64,000 nucleotides of DNA from UBA5009 sp038043185. GTDB taxonomy: Bacteria; Bdellovibrionota; Bdellovibrionia; Bdellovibrionales; Bdellovibrionaceae. Shown one piece after another: positions 53,529 to 61,865 of the stretch. Positions within the stretch are counted from its first letter, which is position 1; each line of letters begins with the position of its first letter. The notes under the pieces were generated by a model. It made no database searches, was not told where the DNA came from, and was given only the letters and a program-made list of their open reading frames with translations. The position numbers and the translations under genes are program-made. The DNA lies in contig JBBTCO010000027.1 in NCBI GenBank assembly GCA_038043185.1, positions 1 to 64,000 on the forward strand. Direction: 5' to 3'.

Positions 53529-54374
53529 TCAGTGAACTTTCGCTTCTTTGATTTCCTTTAGGTAAAATCTTTTGTTCACATTTTCTCTAAGACAAAGTGC
53601 CATAAGGTAGTCGCCATCAGGATTTTTAACAATACCCCAAGGCTTTACTAACCGAGACTCTCCGCGCCGCGAGCCCTTTTCATAGATCATTTCAATTTGC
53701 TTTTTAGAGTTAATCGCTTCAACAAGAATCGGCATCACCCTGTCATCAGAACCTAAAATTTGATAGTTATCCCATTTTAGATTTTTACTCTGCAGTTTTA
53801 AGGCTTGTTCTAAGATATTATCGCCGTTAAGACGCCGAAAACATTCTGAGGCTACGCGAAAACAAGCGTGGGCATCGTCGAAAGCACGATGAGCCGCACC
53901 TCCATCAATCCCCAAAAGCTTCACCAACGTTTGTAATTTGTGATTCTCGGCTTCAGGAATTAATTTTCGGGCTAATAAGCTGCTGCAAAGATTCTCTGTT
54001 TCTGGAAACTTCAGCTGCGCCTTTTCAAATTCGTAAGCCAAAAAACCCAAATCAAATGGCGCATGATGAGCCACCAAAACTGATCCCCTCATAAACTCAT
54101 GGATATTAGAAATTTTTTCGGCGATATTCGGGCTATCCTTGACCATCTCATTCGTTATCCCATGAATTTTAATGATAAAATCACTCATCTTTTCCCGTGG
54201 ACAAAATAAAAATTGCTGACGATCAACAAGAATTCCCTTGTGATATTTAACGGCGCCATATTCAACAATGTCCGACCCCACGGCATAGGCGCCGCTAGTT
54301 TCGGTATCGAAAGCGACCACCGTCAGGTCATCAAATCGGTCATTAATGTGGGGAAAACGAATATCTTTAGTCAT
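53529..54374 (-). CDS. DnaQ-type 3'-5' exonuclease fused to a WYL-like domain
   Basis: 281 residues. The DEDDh exonuclease domain (about 16-185) has D23-T-E25, D108 in HHAPFDLGF, and H162/D167 in HRAFDDAH, all catalytic residues present. After a linker, residues ~215-278 (EAINSKKQIEMIYEKGS...LVKPWGIVKNPDGDYLMALC...RFYLKEI) match the pattern of a WYL domain, a module that binds nucleic acid ends or signalling ligands in regulators. Not the replicative epsilon subunit by architecture. It converges on the lspA fusion with a six-base gap. Confidence 0.85.
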   Translation of the reverse strand: MTKDIRFPHINDRFDDLTVVAFDTETSGAYAVGSDIVEYGAVKYHKGILVDRQQFLFCPREKMSDFIIKIHGITNEMVKDSPNIAEKISNIHEFMRGSVLVAHHAPFDLGFLAYEFEKAQLKFPETENLCSSLLARKLIPEAENHKLQTLVKLLGIDGGAAHRAFDDAHACFRVASECFRRLNGDNILEQALKLQSKNLKWDNYQILGSDDRVMPILVEAINSKKQIEMIYEKGSRRGESRLVKPWGIVKNPDGDYLMALCLRENVNKRFYLKEIKEAKVH

Positions 54375-54463
54375 CGAATAAACACATTACTCTATCTCTG
54401 GCCCAAGGTCCAGCTTGGTCTAGATTGAAAAGAAACAAAATTTCATATGAAATAAGGATACTT

Positions 54464-55189
54464 ATGAAACTTCTTTTACGACAAAAAAAGTTCTGTCTGC
54501 TTATTTTATTCTTAGCTATTTCAAATATGAGCAAGGCTCAAACGCCAGGCACTACTGACGCAAAGAATTCAATGAACTCCCCCTCTTATAAATTAGAGGG
54601 GAATGCTCAGTTAACATCTAATTTTGTCAGTCGTGGATTAACTCAAACTAATAAAGATCCAGGATTGCAATCTGCATTTTGGTTTAACTTCGGTCCTCAG
54701 TTCCGCTTAGGCATTTGGGGATCAAACGTGCATTACGAGGGTATAGATTCACACATTTGGGTTCGACTCAATGGCGATATAAAAATAGATTTCTCGGCCA
54801 ATGCAAATCTTGTGGTGAAATATTCAAATAATAATTATTTCCCCAGCAACTCAAGAAACGGCAACACTCTTGGACTGCACTTAGATATCTATAATGTTAA
54901 AGTTCTTTACGAAATGGAATCAAATTGGGAAGGAACTTCAACTTCTTCCACCCATTTTGCTTTTCAAAAAACCTTCGATGTTTTTGGTTCTTGGAAGTGG
55001 GATAATCAATTGGGTTATTCCATGCTCAAGGTCGATACTTCCCAAAACTATTTCGACCTTCGCAGTTTCATTGGCAGCTCAAACGGTGCCTTTGAATACA
55101 AAGCCGGAGCCACATGGACTTCAAGCCCTTCGCAATTTAACGGCCGAGGCGACTTGTTCGCCATCTTTACAATCGGGGTAAATTTTTGA
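54464..55189 (+). CDS. Predicted outer-membrane protein, TIGR02001-like
   Basis: 241 residues from ATG 54464 (AAGGA upstream; an in-frame TTG at 54425 is rejected), with a signal peptide ending SKAQ. The mature part begins LTSNFVSRGLTQTNKDPGLQ, the characteristic opening of the TIGR02001/Gcw_chp family of predicted outer-membrane proteins, and continues with alternating strands up to a final IFTIGVNF. Role unknown. Its 3' end is flanked by hairpin element R3, whose arms begin 15 bases after the stop. Confidence 0.8.
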   Translation: MKLLLRQKKFCLLILFLAISNMSKAQTPGTTDAKNSMNSPSYKLEGNAQLTSNFVSRGLTQTNKDPGLQSAFWFNFGPQFRLGIWGSNVHYEGIDSHIWVRLNGDIKIDFSANANLVVKYSNNNYFPSNSRNGNTLGLHLDIYNVKVLYEMESNWEGTSTSSTHFAFQKTFDVFGSWKWDNQLGYSMLKVDTSQNYFDLRSFIGSSNGAFEYKAGATWTSSPSQFNGRGDLFAIFTIGVNF

Positions 55190-55204
55190 AGAAGTTTAGG
55201 TTAG

Positions 55205-55312
55205 GTTTTATTTTTGGTTTTATTCTTTAAAAGGACTCACCATCCATGGTTGCCGGCTTTCGGCATCCTGCCTCGCCGAGGTCCTTTTAAAGAATAAAAC
55301 CAAAAATAAAAC
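55205..55312. repeat. Hairpin element R3, family A
   Basis: Perfect 31-nt arms (55205-55235 and 55282-55312; GTTTTATTTTTGGTTTTATT and complement) around the 46-nt family A core at 55236-55281. The core is identical to that of R4 but inverted relative to it. Outside the perfect arms the inverted similarity continues with mismatches towards the stop codon of the TIGR02001-like gene (TTTTTGAAGA on both sides). Confidence 0.9.
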
Positions 55313-55369
55313 TAAGCTAATCATCTTCAAAAAAGTAAAAAAAGCACTTGCTCATAGGGTGGGTTAATC

Positions 55370-55468
55370 ATGCGAATCAGTTTAATGAATGCACCCAACT
55401 TTGGCGACGACAGTTTTGTTCAACAGCTTTCTAATTCTAAAAAGAAGAAAGAAGCTGATTTGAAGTAG
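55370..55468 (+). pseudogene. Inverted copy of the motB 3' end
   Basis: A 32-codon plus-strand frame ends NFGDDSFVQQLSNSKKKKEA, then DLK and a stop. The end of MotB, encoded on the minus strand beyond R4, reads FVQQLSNSKKKKEAESK and stop. The match runs in the same frame and continues past the stop into the intergenic sequence (about 55414-55522 against 55660-55764), roughly four-fifths identical with small gaps. There is no ribosome binding site, so it is likely not expressed. Confidence 0.8.
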
Positions 55469-55535
55469 AATTGAGTTTGTTAATTTTAATTTCCTAAAAA
55501 TTTAATTTTAAAAATCTCCAAACCATCGCTGAGTA

Positions 55536-55647
55536 GCTTTTTAGATAATGATATTTATCCTTGAGTCACCTCGGCGAGGCAGGATGCCGAAAGCCGGCAA
55601 CCATGGATGGTGAGTGACTCAAGGATAAATATCATTATCTAAAAAGC
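55536..55647. repeat. Hairpin element R4, family A, at the motB 3' end
   Basis: Perfect 33-nt arms (55536-55568 and 55615-55647; GCTTTTTAGATAATGATATT and complement) enclose the family A core (55569-55614) in the orientation opposite to R3. The flanks beyond the arms are an imperfect inverted duplication that reaches into the last ~50 bases of motB. It repeats the arrangement of R2 and coaE at the other end of the window. Confidence 0.9.
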
Positions 55648-55708
55648 CAATCCCGCCGGAATTTTTAAAATTAAATTTTTAGTAAATTAAAATTCTACTT
55701 CTTAGAAT

Positions 55709-56602
55709 CTACTTCGACTCAGCTTCTTTCTTCTTCTTAGAATTAGAAAGCTGTTGAACAAAATTGTCATAGACGTTCATATCTACGCGTGATTCGCCAA
55801 ACATCGTATCCAACTTACGAACTTGTTTGCCATCAGATCGGATTTCTTTTTGTTGAATACTGATTTTAATAAAACCAATTAATTTTGAAGGATCGTACTC
55901 GCCTTTTTTCTCGCGAACATTGATGCTGCCACTCACACTCACCGTATTATGCTCGAGTGAAGATTGAATTTTTTTAGACACTAGATCCAATCGTTGCGAA
56001 GCGATTCTTTTGGCTGTTTCATTTTGCATATCTGGAACGGTTTGTACAAATAATGCAGAATTTATTTTTATTTCAGCTTCTTCTAAACCGGTTGTGACCC
56101 CATTTACTTTATCCATAATTTCAATGAACATCGGAATCGGGTTAGAGCTGCCTCGTTCAAAAAGAAGATTATCGGGAATATCAAAATCAAAACCATTTGG
56201 AGTGACTGAAACATTCTTTGCATAGTCACTCAGTTGATCCGCCAATTGAGCTGCGACCACTTTGGCCGAGCCCATATCTAAAAGATTAGGAGTTCTATCA
56301 ATAGGTTCCATAAAACTTTGCATAGCTTTCAAGGGCTCATTCACCAAATCTAAAAATAATTTTTCTAAGGTGAGTTCGGCACCAAAGTTTTGAAAGTTAT
56401 ATTCAATGACCGAAGGTGTAGAAAAATAATCAGATACTGCTTTTTTTGTTTCTTCCGTTTGGTTTAATAACCACATCACAAGAAAAAAAGCCATCATCGC
56501 CGTCATAAAGTCAGCAAGGGCAACTTTCCAAGATCCCCCGTGATGACCACCGCCCGCGACGATGATTTTTTTTATGACGATGAGATTTTTCTCTTTGGCC
56601 AC
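55709..56602 (-). CDS. motB: Flagellar stator protein MotB
   Basis: 297 residues. The N-terminal membrane helix has the proton-carrying Asp D31 (VALADFMTAMMAFFLVMWLL) after a basic start (KNLIVIKK). The periplasmic part has the usual plug/linker stretch, but the OmpA-like peptidoglycan-binding domain is hard to see: I find no GHTD motif, only a distant pattern (QRLDLVSKKIQSSL...SVSGSINVREK). It ends with a Lys-rich tail. Together with MotA, two bases upstream, it forms the stator. The 3' end is duplicated inverted beyond R4. Confidence 0.88.
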   Translation of the reverse strand: MAKEKNLIVIKKIIVAGGGHHGGSWKVALADFMTAMMAFFLVMWLLNQTEETKKAVSDYFSTPSVIEYNFQNFGAELTLEKLFLDLVNEPLKAMQSFMEPIDRTPNLLDMGSAKVVAAQLADQLSDYAKNVSVTPNGFDFDIPDNLLFERGSSNPIPMFIEIMDKVNGVTTGLEEAEIKINSALFVQTVPDMQNETAKRIASQRLDLVSKKIQSSLEHNTVSVSGSINVREKKGEYDPSKLIGFIKISIQQKEIRSDGKQVRKLDTMFGESRVDMNVYDNFVQQLSNSKKKKEAESK

Positions 56603-56604
56603 TC

Positions 56605-57471
56605 TTATGCCGCTTTCTTAATGTCTTTAGTTGCTTTATCCATTTCATCAAAGGTCGGTCTTTCTTCGGGCATAATCGTTCGACGCGCAAACTCGACACA
56701 CACCAAAGGAGGAGCACCTCTTTGTAAAGAAATCATGGCCGCTTTAATTGCCGAAAGATAACGGCCTTCGGCTTCAATATCAGCACCAATTTTAGTAGCA
56801 ACCGGTCCGATGAGGCCGTAGGCACCAAAAACCCCCAACATCGTACCCACCAGAGCGCTTGCGACCAAAGCTCCGATTTTTTCAGTTCCTTCAGTTAAGT
56901 GACTCATGGTTTTAACGATACCCAAAACCGCAGCAACGATTCCTAATCCAGGAAATCCATCAGCTACGGCTTGCACTGCATGTTGGGCCAAATGTTCTTC
57001 TGCATGAATCGCTTTTATATCGCCATCCAATAAATCATCCACATCGTAAGGAGAAAGTTCAGCGGATAAAGTAATTTTCATCGTGTCACATAAATAATGA
57101 ACAGCATGATGATTGTGCATAAACCCAGGGTAAGCTTTAAAAATTTCACTTTTTTCTGGAGCTTCGATATGTTTCTCGACCCCTTGCGGACCTTCTTTTC
57201 GAAAAACTTGGAAAAGTTGGAACAACAACTGAAGTAGCTCTAAGTAATCTTTTTTCTGAGGACCTTTTGATGTTAAAGACTTAATACTCAGCTGAATTCC
57301 AGCTTTAATAATTTTCATCGGGTTAGCGATGAGATAGGCGCCAAGCGCGGCGCCACCGATAATCAACATTTCTATCGGAGCGGCCTTAAAAATGATGGTC
57401 ATATGCCCACCGGCAATTATAAAACCACCAAATACCGTCGCAAAGACGACCAAAATTCCAACAAATCCCAT
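56605..57471 (-). CDS. motA: Flagellar stator protein MotA
   Basis: 288 residues with four predicted membrane helices (GFVGILVVFATVFGGFIIAG; PIEMLIIGGAALGAYLIA; GLGIVAAVLGIVKTM; ALVGTMLGVFGAYGLIGPV) and a large cytoplasmic loop between helices 2 and 3. The VADGFPGLGIVAAVLG region carries the conserved Pro residues near the proton path. It drives flagellar rotation with MotB, which starts two bases after the stop. Confidence 0.94.
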   Translation of the reverse strand: MGFVGILVVFATVFGGFIIAGGHMTIIFKAAPIEMLIIGGAALGAYLIANPMKIIKAGIQLSIKSLTSKGPQKKDYLELLQLLFQLFQVFRKEGPQGVEKHIEAPEKSEIFKAYPGFMHNHHAVHYLCDTMKITLSAELSPYDVDDLLDGDIKAIHAEEHLAQHAVQAVADGFPGLGIVAAVLGIVKTMSHLTEGTEKIGALVASALVGTMLGVFGAYGLIGPVATKIGADIEAEGRYLSAIKAAMISLQRGAPPLVCVEFARRTIMPEERPTFDEMDKATKDIKKAA

Positions 57472-57570
57472 GGTCTCACCTCACTGTATGGTTCATCGGC
57501 TGGATTTTAATAAAGATTAAGCCTTAGCTTTCAACTTGTCCTAAGCCTAGGCCAGGGGTAAACTTAAGAA

Positions 57571-59385
57571 ATGAAATCACATTTTGCTCTGTATTTCTTC
57601 GTCACTTTATTCGCACTTCAAGCGTGGTCTGTGGCTTTTGATGAAAATGATCCCCTTTTGGTCGAGTCTCAACTTCAACCTCACTCTTGGTCTGGCGGGC
57701 AAAGTGGTCAGCTGACCTTGAAACTGAAACTGCCTCCGGGCTATCACGTTTATGAAGAACAACTAAAAATAAATATTCTTGAGCCTGATGGTTTTAAACA
57801 AGGAAAAGTTTCTTTGGATGGAGTGAAAGAATGGTTCGATAAAAATTCGAAACGAAACCGTCGTGGAGTTGAAAATAAATCACAAATGAAAATTCAACTT
57901 GAAGCTCCGATGACTTTTCAAAACACCCATAGCCAAATGAAATTTGATTTAACTTATCAGGCCTGCTCAGAAACATTTTGTCTTTTTCCGCTCACAAAAA
58001 CGATATCTGTTCCTATCGAGTTAATTGGCCCATTTTCCCAAACACCGGCGCAAATACAACCTCAGTTGATTCCCGGCTCTTCTGCCCCTTCAAGTGAAGT
58101 CAGAAACTCGGTCAGCTTTTTTTCTGCAGATCAACTCAGTCAATGGCTTGGAAAAAGTTGGATAATGGCTTTGCTCTTTGTGTTTTTAGCGGGAATTTTG
58201 ACAAGCTTTACTCCTTGTATCTTTCCGATGATCCCGATCACTTTAGCAATTTTAGCAAAGGACTCTGAAAAAAGATCCCGCGTCCAGAATTTTTTGCTCA
58301 GTATTTTTTATGTTCAAGGGATTGCTTTTACCTATTCTATTTTGGGTCTTATTGCGGCAAGCAGTGGAAGTTTATTTGGATCCGGACTTGGTAATCCAAT
58401 TGTGCTTTCATTCATTTGTATTATTTTTCTAATTATGTCTTTAAGCATGTACGGATATTTCGAAATCCAAGTTCCATCTTTTCTAAGAAATAATCTCGGT
58501 CAGGGAACAAAAAAAACAGGATACTTCGGATCCTTTCTTTCAGGACTCTTTGCCGGCATTGTGGCAAGTCCTTGCGTTGGCCCCGTTCTGGTAGGAATTC
58601 TTGCTTTTGTGGCGACACAAAAAAGTCACTTATTTGGTTTTTTGTTACTCTATTCATATGCTATGGGCCTGGGACTCATTTTTCTTTTTTTAGGCGCCTT
58701 CACGGAACTCACTCGCAAATTACCACGATCTGGTCCATGGATGGAATCCATCAAGTTTTTATTAGGTTCACTGATGCTGGGTGCATTTTTTTATTATTTG
58801 GCGTTGCTTCTGCCAGAACGTTGGCATGACGGCTTCCTGGGATTAGGACTTATTATCGTGGCCAGTCTTGCCGGAGCCTTTAATCCAACAAAGGGGGAAC
58901 ATCCTGTCCTCAAGCTTCGCAAGGGATTCTTACAAGCGATTTTATTTGTTGGTTTTTCTTATCTCGCCATTTCCATTTTTAATTTACGCCCCATCATCTC
59001 TGGGCCTTATGCCATCAGCGAAGATCTTACTCTTCCCCAATGGAAGCCCTACGCCGAAGCCGAATACAAGACAGCCCTAGAGTCTCGCAAACCGATCATC
59101 ATTGATTTTTACGCCGATTGGTGTGCCGCCTGCCACGAATTAGAACGCCATACTTTTTCCAGTAGCAAATTTAAGGCCCTTGCTGATCAATTCATTCTTT
59201 TACGTTTTGATGCGACAAAAAATTCTGAACTTCTAAGAGTCCTTAAATCCAAATATAAAATTCAAGGATTACCAACCGTTATTTTTTATACTCCGAACGG
59301 AGTTTGGCAGGATTCATTAACATTGACCGAGTTTGAAGGACCGGATCGCTTTGTTAAAAGAATGCAAAAAGCTTTAGGTAATTAA
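57571..59385 (+). CDS. dsbD: Thiol:disulfide interchange protein DsbD
   Basis: 604 residues in the full three-domain layout. The periplasmic N-terminal domain (about 20-150) has the Cys pair in YQACSETFCLFP; the membrane domain (about 190-470, eight helices) has FTPCIFPMIP and ASPCVGPV; the C-terminal thioredoxin domain has C518-A-A-C521 in YADWCAACHE. It carries electrons from cytoplasmic thioredoxin to the periplasm, which suits the many Cys-rich secreted proteins in this window. Divergent from motA. Confidence 0.94.
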   Translation: MKSHFALYFFVTLFALQAWSVAFDENDPLLVESQLQPHSWSGGQSGQLTLKLKLPPGYHVYEEQLKINILEPDGFKQGKVSLDGVKEWFDKNSKRNRRGVENKSQMKIQLEAPMTFQNTHSQMKFDLTYQACSETFCLFPLTKTISVPIELIGPFSQTPAQIQPQLIPGSSAPSSEVRNSVSFFSADQLSQWLGKSWIMALLFVFLAGILTSFTPCIFPMIPITLAILAKDSEKRSRVQNFLLSIFYVQGIAFTYSILGLIAASSGSLFGSGLGNPIVLSFICIIFLIMSLSMYGYFEIQVPSFLRNNLGQGTKKTGYFGSFLSGLFAGIVASPCVGPVLVGILAFVATQKSHLFGFLLLYSYAMGLGLIFLFLGAFTELTRKLPRSGPWMESIKFLLGSLMLGAFFYYLALLLPERWHDGFLGLGLIIVASLAGAFNPTKGEHPVLKLRKGFLQAILFVGFSYLAISIFNLRPIISGPYAISEDLTLPQWKPYAEAEYKTALESRKPIIIDFYADWCAACHELERHTFSSSKFKALADQFILLRFDATKNSELLRVLKSKYKIQGLPTVIFYTPNGVWQDSLTLTEFEGPDRFVKRMQKALGN

Positions 59386-59416
59386 ACTGGCAGTATAGTT
59401 AAGTTCGCCAGTTTAA
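59382..59416. terminator. Bidirectional hairpin covering two stop codons
   Basis: TTAAACTGGC (59382-59391) and GCCAGTTTAA (59407-59416) form a perfect 10-bp stem with a 15-base loop. The stop codon of dsbD (59383-59385) and that of the convergent coiled-coil gene (59413-59415) lie at symmetric positions in the two arms. The AT-rich ends give a short U-tract in either direction, so it may terminate both genes. Confidence 0.6.
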
Positions 59417-59925
59417 AAGCGCTTCATTCTGGCTAATTCCATTTTGGTATTGTTAAGTAAAGTATGAACTTCAATAAGTTCAGATTCCTTCTGAGCTAAG
59501 ATTCGTTGAGTTTGATTCATTCTAATCTCATAGCCTTTAAGTAAATTATTATGACGATCGATAAGTTCCTGAATTTTTTGATCGTATTTTTTTTGTTCGC
59601 CAAATCGAGAAGAAATTTGATGCATTTTTTCGCCGACTTCGTGAACAAATTCACTGTAGCCTTCCTCTAATTTCGTCAAGGAAACTTGCAAGCGATCCAA
59701 ACGAAGTTTGGTGTTTTGTTGATTTTCTTGAAACTCATCTTTCAAATGATGAACATCTCCCTTCAACTCAGACAGCTCTTTTTGAGTGCTTTGCACTTCT
59801 TCGTCGAAATCCAGTGGCTGCATAGGCGCGCCAAGTTTCATTGACTCTAAAAGATGATTTTTTTTTGTATGTTCAACTGGATGGATCTCGCCAAATAATT
59901 CAGGGTTCAACTCTTTCGATTTCAT
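59413..59925 (-). CDS. Cytoplasmic coiled-coil protein
   Basis: 170 residues from ATG 59925 (AAGGA upstream; a GTG five codons earlier is rejected). From about residue 50 to the end it is predicted continuous coiled coil with Leu/Ile heptads (KELSELKGDVHHLKDEF, LRLDRLQVSLTKLEEGY, KIQELIDRHNNLLKGYEI). No signal peptide or membrane segment. No named family; a structural or scaffold role is possible. Confidence 0.65.
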   Translation of the reverse strand: MKSKELNPELFGEIHPVEHTKKNHLLESMKLGAPMQPLDFDEEVQSTQKELSELKGDVHHLKDEFQENQQNTKLRLDRLQVSLTKLEEGYSEFVHEVGEKMHQISSRFGEQKKYDQKIQELIDRHNNLLKGYEIRMNQTQRILAQKESELIEVHTLLNNTKMELARMKRF

Positions 59926-59975
59926 AATGTTCCTTTTCACTGGACTGAGCTCATAAAATTTCTTACAATTAGATT

Positions 59976-60971
59976 ATGATCAAAGTCGGGCAATTGCTCA
60001 AGTTTTTGAATGAAATCAACCCCCAAACGACACCAATTCGTTTGGCACTCTTCAATTATCTTAAATCATTCCATGAGCTTGATGAAGTCTTAACCCCGCA
60101 GATTTTCGAAGAATTTTTCAAACTCTGTTTGGATGACCCTCATTGGTTACGCAGCAAAGCCCCGCTGGGACAAGAAACCAGGCTTTTACTCAAAAATTTT
60201 AATGATTTTTTTCAAGGTCGCTTTGATATCAATAGCCTACGCTTTCCTGAAACAGTGCAAGTCATCGAAATTGAAAATAATAGTGACCTGCATGACGCAG
60301 CCGCGTCCTATGCGGCTCGATTAGTCGCTGAAGGCGAACAATTTCGCCTTATTAATGATCAAAATAAACGCATTTTAATTTTAATCCTCAGAAAAGACCA
60401 ATCCTTGGAAGTTAGACCTGTGGACAGAAAGTTCACTTTAAGAAAAGGTTACCTCGAGCCTCTTAGAAACAACTTTGCTTTATTCTACACTCCCCAATTA
60501 GAACTCAGCCCAAATCATGTGCATAGCTTTGAAGTCGCTCCCAATATGGTCACCCAATTTGAAATACAAGGTGATCGTCTTTTTGGCGTTATCTCACGTG
60601 GTTATGTTTTTCAAAAATTCCAAGCTTTTCAAGGCGAAAAATTGCATGAAATTTCTCGTCTATTTTGGCCTCTAAAACGTTTGGAACAGTTTTTCGTCAA
60701 TCGCAGTTCGGATCCTTTTTACACAGAGATCGCCCAAAAACTTGAAAAAATTAAACTCCACTGGCCCATAAATGATCCCCAATGGATGCAAGTTTTACCT
60801 GTTTTACTGAATCAGGCAGATATGGCTCTCGAGCACATCTATATCGGTGACAATCGATTGGAATCTTTGATAAAAGACGTAAAAAAAATAACGTCGATCG
60901 AAGCGAGTGAAAAATGTCTAAAAATATCTCCGAAAAATCCACTAGCGGGACCGTCCGACTTAACAAATTAA
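59976..60971 (+). CDS. Conserved hypothetical protein upstream of rluB
   Basis: 331 residues, no signal peptide and no membrane segment. I recognise no motif. It is mixed alpha/beta with an N-terminal helical part (LLKFLNEINP...LFNYLKSF) and a central strand-rich part (KRILILILRKDQSLEVRPVDRKFTL; NMVTQFEIQGDRLFGVISRGYVF). Its 3' end overlaps rluB by 58 bases, which is long for two translated genes, so its C-terminus or the rluB start may differ from that given. Confidence 0.65.
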   Translation: MIKVGQLLKFLNEINPQTTPIRLALFNYLKSFHELDEVLTPQIFEEFFKLCLDDPHWLRSKAPLGQETRLLLKNFNDFFQGRFDINSLRFPETVQVIEIENNSDLHDAAASYAARLVAEGEQFRLINDQNKRILILILRKDQSLEVRPVDRKFTLRKGYLEPLRNNFALFYTPQLELSPNHVHSFEVAPNMVTQFEIQGDRLFGVISRGYVFQKFQAFQGEKLHEISRLFWPLKRLEQFFVNRSSDPFYTEIAQKLEKIKLHWPINDPQWMQVLPVLLNQADMALEHIYIGDNRLESLIKDVKKITSIEASEKCLKISPKNPLAGPSDLTN

Positions 60972-61774
60972 TCGCCGATAATGGCCTTGCCAGCCGCCGA
61001 CAAGCCGACCGCATGATCGAAGAAGGACAAGTCATCGTCAATGGCAAAAAAGTTTTCGAGCTTGGCATCAAAGTAAATCCTCATAAAGATCGCGTCGTCG
61101 TTAATGGACACCCTCTTGCTAAATCTCCGACTATGAAACTCTACATTGTTTTTAACAAGCCCAAAGGCGTCCTCACGACAATGGAAGATCCCTTGGGAAG
61201 ACCAACCATCGCTGACTTTCTTGAAAAAGTTCCGGGCCGAGTTTTCCCAGTGGGCCGCTTAGATTGGGACTCGGAAGGTTTATTATTTTTGACAAATGAT
61301 GGGGACTTCGCCAACAAAGTGATGCACCCAAAAGCAGAAGTAACAAAAACCTATTTGGTTAAGCTGGATGGAAAGCCTGAAAAAAAGCATCTCGATAAAC
61401 TTCTTAAAGGCGTCAGTATTCTGGGTGGTCGCGTGGCCGCAAAACACGTAGAAAAAGTAAAACGTCCCGAAGGATCTGATCAATACGACTGGTACAAAAT
61501 TGTCATTACCGAGGGGAAAAACCGGCAAATTCGCCAGATGTTTGAAAAGGTTGGCTTCGATGTGATGAAATTGCAAAGGGTAGCTATTGGTCGCCTTCGT
61601 TTGGGTTCTCTGCCTCGTGGCGAACTCGCCTTCATTAGTGAACACATGTTGGATAAAGTCTTTTTGCCAGATACACCCGACGAAGTGAAGTTGAAAAAAA
61701 CAATGCGTCCAAAGCAAGTTTCAAAAAAACGCATCCTTCCAAAAATGAACAACAAGAAAATTTTCTCAAAATGA
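60914..61774 (+). CDS. rluB: Pseudouridine synthase, RluB/RsuA family
   Basis: 286 residues: an N-terminal S4 RNA-binding domain (RLNKLIADNGLASRRQADRMI, about 15-60) and the RsuA-type catalytic domain with the catalytic Asp in VGRLDWDSEGLLFLTNDG (D117), NKPKGVLTT and GKNRQIRQMFEKVG. It isomerises a uridine in 23S rRNA, most likely U2605 (E. coli numbering). A Lys-rich tail of ~45 residues follows. Start ATG 60914 lies inside the previous gene. Confidence 0.9.
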   Translation: MSKNISEKSTSGTVRLNKLIADNGLASRRQADRMIEEGQVIVNGKKVFELGIKVNPHKDRVVVNGHPLAKSPTMKLYIVFNKPKGVLTTMEDPLGRPTIADFLEKVPGRVFPVGRLDWDSEGLLFLTNDGDFANKVMHPKAEVTKTYLVKLDGKPEKKHLDKLLKGVSILGGRVAAKHVEKVKRPEGSDQYDWYKIVITEGKNRQIRQMFEKVGFDVMKLQRVAIGRLRLGSLPRGELAFISEHMLDKVFLPDTPDEVKLKKTMRPKQVSKKRILPKMNNKKIFSK

Positions 61775-61865
61775 GTCAACATCGCTAGAAGAGGTCTTAT
61801 AAATACTTCTTCCGTCCAGTTAATGCATTTCAAAATAAACCGATCCCTTAAGTATGGAAAGACAC

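Noticed and set aside
1..55647. Explaining the mirrored arms as amplification chimeras in the assembly
   Set aside because: The same cores recur at separate loci and the outer arms have diverged from their templates, which a fresh chimera would not show; raw reads would still be needed to exclude it fully.
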